8,998 nucleotides of DNA from Acidobacteriota bacterium (GTDB lineage: Bacteria > Acidobacteriota > Vicinamibacteria > Vicinamibacterales > Fen-181): NCBI GenBank assembly GCA_003157675.1, contig PMKG01000059.1, forward strand, positions 1-8,998. Direction: 5' to 3'. Both the position numbers and the translations under genes were made by a program. Under the pieces are notes generated by a model. That model saw only the letters and a program-made list of their open reading frames with translations. It had not been told where the DNA came from and searched no databases. Positions 6,358 to 8,998 of this stretch are shown here, piece by piece; positions within the stretch are counted from its first letter, which is position 1; each line of letters starts with the position of its first letter.

Positions 6358-7545
6358 ATGCAGCACTATCGAGTGGATCCGACGCTCGGCAACGAGATCG
6401 CCGCCTTCGGGGGCCAGACGCTCGGCCGCTGTTTCAGCTGCGGCAACTGCACCGCCGTCTGCGGGCTCTCGAAGGGCGACACGGTCTTCCCGCGGAAGAT
6501 CATCCGCTACCTGCAGGTCGGCCTGTCCGACCGTCTGCTCGAGTCGCCGGAGCCGTGGCTCTGCTACTACTGCGGCACCTGCTCCTCCACCTGCCCGCGC
6601 AACGCGGAGCCGGGCGAGCTGATGATGGCCACCAGGCGGTGGCTCGTCAGCCGGTACGACTGGACCGGCCTCTCGCGGCGGTTGTACCTCTCGGAAGCCT
6701 GGGAGTTGGGCCTGCTCGCGATGATGGCGCTCGTCGTGCTCGCGCTGTTCGTCGTCCCCGGGTGGCTCGGTCTGCCGTTCGGGTTCAAGGCCATCGATGC
6801 GAGCGCGGCGGCGCACGTGAGGCTCGACCTGTTCGCGCCGACGCGGATCGTCCACTCCGGAGACTGGACGCTCGCGGGACTCCTCGTCCTGCTGCTGGGC
6901 ATCAACGCCGTGCGGATGGTCGCGTTCGTCCGGAAAGGGATGGGACAGCTCAAGGTCCCGCTGTCGGTCTGGGCGGGCAAGGCGTACGAGATCGCCGTCC
7001 ACGGCGCGACTCAGAAGCGCTGGCTCCAGTGCGACAACGACACGCTGGTCAGGTGGCTGCTGCACTTCCTGCTCGTCACCGGCTACGTCACGATGCTGCT
7101 GCTGGTCGTGGTGTTCCTCCCGTGGTTCCAGCGCGAGCACGCCGACTTCCACTTCACGGCGATCTTCGGCTACTACGGAACGGTGACGATTCTGGGGATC
7201 ACGCTGCTCGCCATGCGCGGGCGGCTGCGGAAGCGCGAGCAGTATTACCGGTTCTCGCACGTCAGCGACTGGATGTTCCTCGTCCTGCTCTTCCTCACCG
7301 CGCTCTCCGGCATCCTCCTGCACATCTTCCGGCTGCTGGACATGCCGTGGCCAACCTACGTGCTCTACGTCGCGCACCTGATGATCGCGGTGCCGATGCT
7401 CATCGTCGAAGTGCCGTTCGGGAAGTGGAACCACCTCGTGTTCCGGCCGGTCGCCCAGTATCTGGTCGCCGTCCGCGAAGCCGCCCAGGCGAGGCAGCCG
7501 GTTCCGGTCCCGGCGACGCGCCGCGCGCACGCGGTGGCCCGATGA
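6358..7545 (+). CDS. HdrC-HdrE fusion membrane subunit, QmoC-like
   Basis: This 395-residue protein has an HdrC-like cytoplasmic head and a cytochrome-b-like membrane domain. The head holds two [4Fe-4S] motifs, CFSCGNCTAVC (C25, C28, C31, C35) and CYYCGTCSSTCP (C69, C72, C75, C79), followed by the usual NAEPGELMMATRRW helix. About six hydrophobic helices follow near residues 117-136, 170-191, 232-256, 266-286, 304-326 and 332-352. Histidines at 166, 236, 301, 322 and 340 are candidates for heme b ligands. This order is that of QmoC, which links HdrA-like QmoA and QmoB to menaquinone; DsrM/NarI-type proteins share the membrane part. Here it probably connects the hydrogenase-HdrA complex to the quinone pool. 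Start choice: the ATG at 6358 has GGAG seven bases upstream; the in-frame ATG at 6352 overlaps the previous stop as ATGA, but the same GGAG is then only one base away. The protease gene overlaps its end by four bases. Confidence 0.88.
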   Translation: MQHYRVDPTLGNEIAAFGGQTLGRCFSCGNCTAVCGLSKGDTVFPRKIIRYLQVGLSDRLLESPEPWLCYYCGTCSSTCPRNAEPGELMMATRRWLVSRYDWTGLSRRLYLSEAWELGLLAMMALVVLALFVVPGWLGLPFGFKAIDASAAAHVRLDLFAPTRIVHSGDWTLAGLLVLLLGINAVRMVAFVRKGMGQLKVPLSVWAGKAYEIAVHGATQKRWLQCDNDTLVRWLLHFLLVTGYVTMLLLVVVFLPWFQREHADFHFTAIFGYYGTVTILGITLLAMRGRLRKREQYYRFSHVSDWMFLVLLFLTALSGILLHIFRLLDMPWPTYVLYVAHLMIAVPMLIVEVPFGKWNHLVFRPVAQYLVAVREAAQARQPVPVPATRRAHAVAR

Positions 7546-8063
7546 TGTCGTCGCCGGGCGACGCCCCGGTCACCGTCGTCCTGGGCCTCGGCAACCCTGT
7601 GAGGTACGACGACGCGGTCGGCCTGCGCACGGCGGAGGAGGTCGCCCGCCTGCTCGAAGCCGACCCGGTGCCCGGCGTTCGCGTGGCCATCAGCACGCGG
7701 GCTGGCCTCGAACTCGTCGACCTGCTGACCGGGGCGGCCCGGGCGATCATCATCGACTGCCTGGCCCCGGCCGAGTCCCAGCCAGGCCGGATTCACCGCC
7801 TCACGCCCGAAGATGTCGCCGGTTCCACCCGGCTTATCGGGGCCCACGACGTGTCGGTCGGGGACGCGCTGGCCCTCGCCCGGGTTGCAGGCGTCCCGAT
7901 GCCGGAGACGATCGAGATCTACGCCGTCGAAGTCGGGGACATCGACCGGATCGAAGAGGGGCTGTCTCCCGACGTCGCACGCGCGGTGTCGACACTCGCC
8001 CGACGCATCCACCGGCAATTGATGAGCCTGCCGGGCACTGCCGTGGACCGCTTCCCCGCCTAG
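7542..8063 (+). CDS. hydrogenase maturation endopeptidase (peptidase M52, HyaD/HycI family)
   Basis: This 173-residue protease cuts the C-terminal tail from the nickel-loaded hydrogenase large subunit, here most likely MvhA after H478. The family signature GLGNPVRYDDAVG is at residues 15-27. By alignment to HybD/HycI the nickel-sensing residues are D24, D72 (IIIDCLAP) and H102 (GAHDVS), all present. EIYAVEVGDI near 125-134 stands where the family usually has a G(V/I)xP-like strand. Length is normal for the family. The first ATG at 7542 overlaps the membrane-subunit stop as ATGA; the next codon, at 7545, is also ATG and is equally plausible, with GGTGG seven bases upstream. It is the last gene of the tightly packed run, and the next gene starts 141 bp later. 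Confidence 0.93.
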   Translation: MMSSPGDAPVTVVLGLGNPVRYDDAVGLRTAEEVARLLEADPVPGVRVAISTRAGLELVDLLTGAARAIIIDCLAPAESQPGRIHRLTPEDVAGSTRLIGAHDVSVGDALALARVAGVPMPETIEIYAVEVGDIDRIEEGLSPDVARAVSTLARRIHRQLMSLPGTAVDRFPA

Positions 8064-8204
8064 ATCCCGGGCCAACCGCAAAGACACCGGCCGGAGGTGC
8101 TATCCGGCACACGGTTTGCTCTACCTAGAGAGATGCCTTCCGATCTGTCCTCGGACGCTGACAGGCGCGCGCGTCCGGCCCTCGACTACGATACGGAGTC
8201 TCCC

Positions 8205-8998
8205 ATGATTCGAGCTGTGCTCCATGGATCCTACGGCCTCCGGCTGACGAGCCTCGCCCTTGTTCTCGTGGCGGGGATCGCCGCCGGCTCGATAGCGCTC
8301 GGCGCCGCCTCGAAGGCGAAGCTCGCAAGCGAGTGGACAACCGCGCCTGTCGTCGTGGACGGCACCAATGCCGCGTGGTCGGCGTTTGCGTCGATCGACA
8401 AGGACGTCCGGCTGTCGATGGCCGTCAAGAACGACGACCAGTATCTCTACCTCGCGCTGGTCACGTCGGATACGCCGACGGCCTTTCACATACTGAACCA
8501 GGGGCTCATCGTCTGGTTCGACGTCGATGGAGGCTCCAGGAAGCGGCTCGGCGTGCAGTACCCGATGGGCCATGCGGTTGGTGCAGCTGCCGACCCGCAG
8601 GGCGGAGAGGCGCCGGACCCGGAGGCGCTGTGGAAACGCAGGCTATCCGACAGCCGGCTGCACCTCGCGGAGCTGCTCGGCCCCGGAAAGGAAGAGATCA
8701 AGTCGCTCGTGCTCGACCCGTCTCAGCCGATCCGCGCCATGCTCGGCCACTATCAGGGGACATTGATCTACGAGCTGGCCATCCCGCTCGCGAAAGAGGC
8801 CAACTCATCCGACGGACTGGGCGTCAGGCCGGGAGCGGTCATCGGGATCGGCCTCGAGACGCCTCAGCGTAGTGACACTCCAGCGGCCGGCCGGGGAGAT
8901 TACGGCGGCGGGACAGGTGGCGGGCACGGCGGCTACGGTGGCGGCATGGGCGGTCGCGGCGGCGGTGGCGGATACGGCGGCATGGGCGGCCGCGGCGG
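8205..8998 (+). CDS. exported CBM9-like domain protein with glycine-rich tail, 3' partial
   Basis: A reading frame of 264 codons begins at ATG 8205 (GGAG six bases upstream) and runs open through the right edge, so the end of the gene is missing. The N-terminus has a hydrophobic stretch LTSLALVLVAGIAAGSIALG at residues 15-34 followed by AASKA, consistent with a signal peptide or signal anchor. Residues about 43-222 resemble the beta-sandwich of the CBM9/DOMON-like family: VVVDGTNAAWSAF, an LSMAVKNDDQYLYLAL strand pair, IVWFDVDGG and IYELAIPL. Such domains bind carbohydrate or heme in known members; the ligand here is unknown. From about residue 229 the protein becomes a Gly-rich array with Tyr, Met and Arg (units like GGYGGGMGGRGG). 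It is unlikely to belong to the hydrogenase operon, because the gap is larger and the function unrelated. Frame and export are well supported; domain naming is moderate. Confidence 0.8.
   Translation, partial: MIRAVLHGSYGLRLTSLALVLVAGIAAGSIALGAASKAKLASEWTTAPVVVDGTNAAWSAFASIDKDVRLSMAVKNDDQYLYLALVTSDTPTAFHILNQGLIVWFDVDGGSRKRLGVQYPMGHAVGAAADPQGGEAPDPEALWKRRLSDSRLHLAELLGPGKEEIKSLVLDPSQPIRAMLGHYQGTLIYELAIPLAKEANSSDGLGVRPGAVIGIGLETPQRSDTPAAGRGDYGGGTGGGHGGYGGGMGGRGGGGGYGGMGGRG
8940..8998. repeat. 36-bp period repeat encoding Gly-Met-Arg-rich units
   Basis: Bases 8940-8962 and 8976-8998 match at 22 of 23 positions (T versus C in a synonymous third position of the GGT/GGC glycine codon) and are offset by 36 bases. 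They encode successive GGMGGRGG units in the tail of the exported protein. The array probably continues past the window edge, so copy number is unknown. Such GC-rich coding repeats expand and contract easily and also break assemblies. Confidence 0.7.

Noticed and set aside
8087..8110. CCGGCCGG palindrome and GTGC/GCAC stem after the protease gene as an operon terminator
   Set aside because: Stems are short and no T-run follows, so a terminator cannot be supported although an operon end here is likely.
8158..8192. CTGACA and TACGAT as a promoter for the exported protein gene
   Set aside because: The spacing between the hexamers is 23 bases, too long for a sigma-70 type promoter, and a start just after TACGAT would leave no room for the GGAG ribosome-binding site.
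8876..8998. Short repeats at the right edge as a CRISPR array
   Set aside because: The repeats are in frame and encode Gly-rich protein, differ by a synonymous change, and have no unique spacers.

Overview
This is a GC-rich (about two-thirds G+C by eye) bacterial window holding one compact plus-strand gene cluster for a cytoplasmic [NiFe] hydrogenase joined to heterodisulfide-reductase-type electron-transfer proteins. The organism cannot be fixed from the sequence. The base composition, a GTAG-type REP doublet between genes and a secreted CBM9-like protein with a glycine-rich tail would fit a mesophilic Acidobacteriota-like or similar environmental bacterium, but this is a low-confidence inference.

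Layout: (1) bases 1-1528, HdrA-type FAD/Fe-S protein with a C-terminal two-cluster ferredoxin, its first residues lying before the window; (2) 1571-2086, MvhD; (3) 2083-3075, hydrogenase small subunit (MvhG type); (4) 3096-4610, hydrogenase large subunit (MvhA type, group 3c-like); (5) 4607-4657, a REPIN-like inverted pair of REP units whose first bases contain the large-subunit stop codon; (6) 4683-5993, a second, shorter HdrA-type protein; (7) 6000-6027, a 14-bp direct repeat; (8) 6053-6355, a 100-residue winged-helix-like protein; (9) 6358-7545, an HdrC-HdrE fusion resembling QmoC (two [4Fe-4S] sites, then about six membrane helices); (10) 7542-8063, an M52 hydrogenase maturation protease. 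After a 141-bp gap, a separate gene (8205 onward, open at the right edge) encodes an exported CBM9-like protein with a Gly-rich tail.

How it fits together: the large and small subunits oxidise or form H2, and MvhD relays electrons to the HdrA-type flavoproteins. No HdrB (CCG-domain heterodisulfide-reducing subunit) is present. Instead the cluster ends in a membrane subunit of the QmoC type. The simplest reading is a hydrogenase coupled through two HdrA-like flavoproteins to the membrane quinone pool, possibly with flavin-based bifurcation or confurcation involving ferredoxin. HdrA1 plus MvhD corresponds to a split QmoB, HdrA2 to a QmoA-like partner and the membrane protein to QmoC, so the locus looks like an Mvh hydrogenase grafted onto a Qmo-like module. 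Four-base overlaps and short gaps suggest a single operon that includes its own large-subunit protease.
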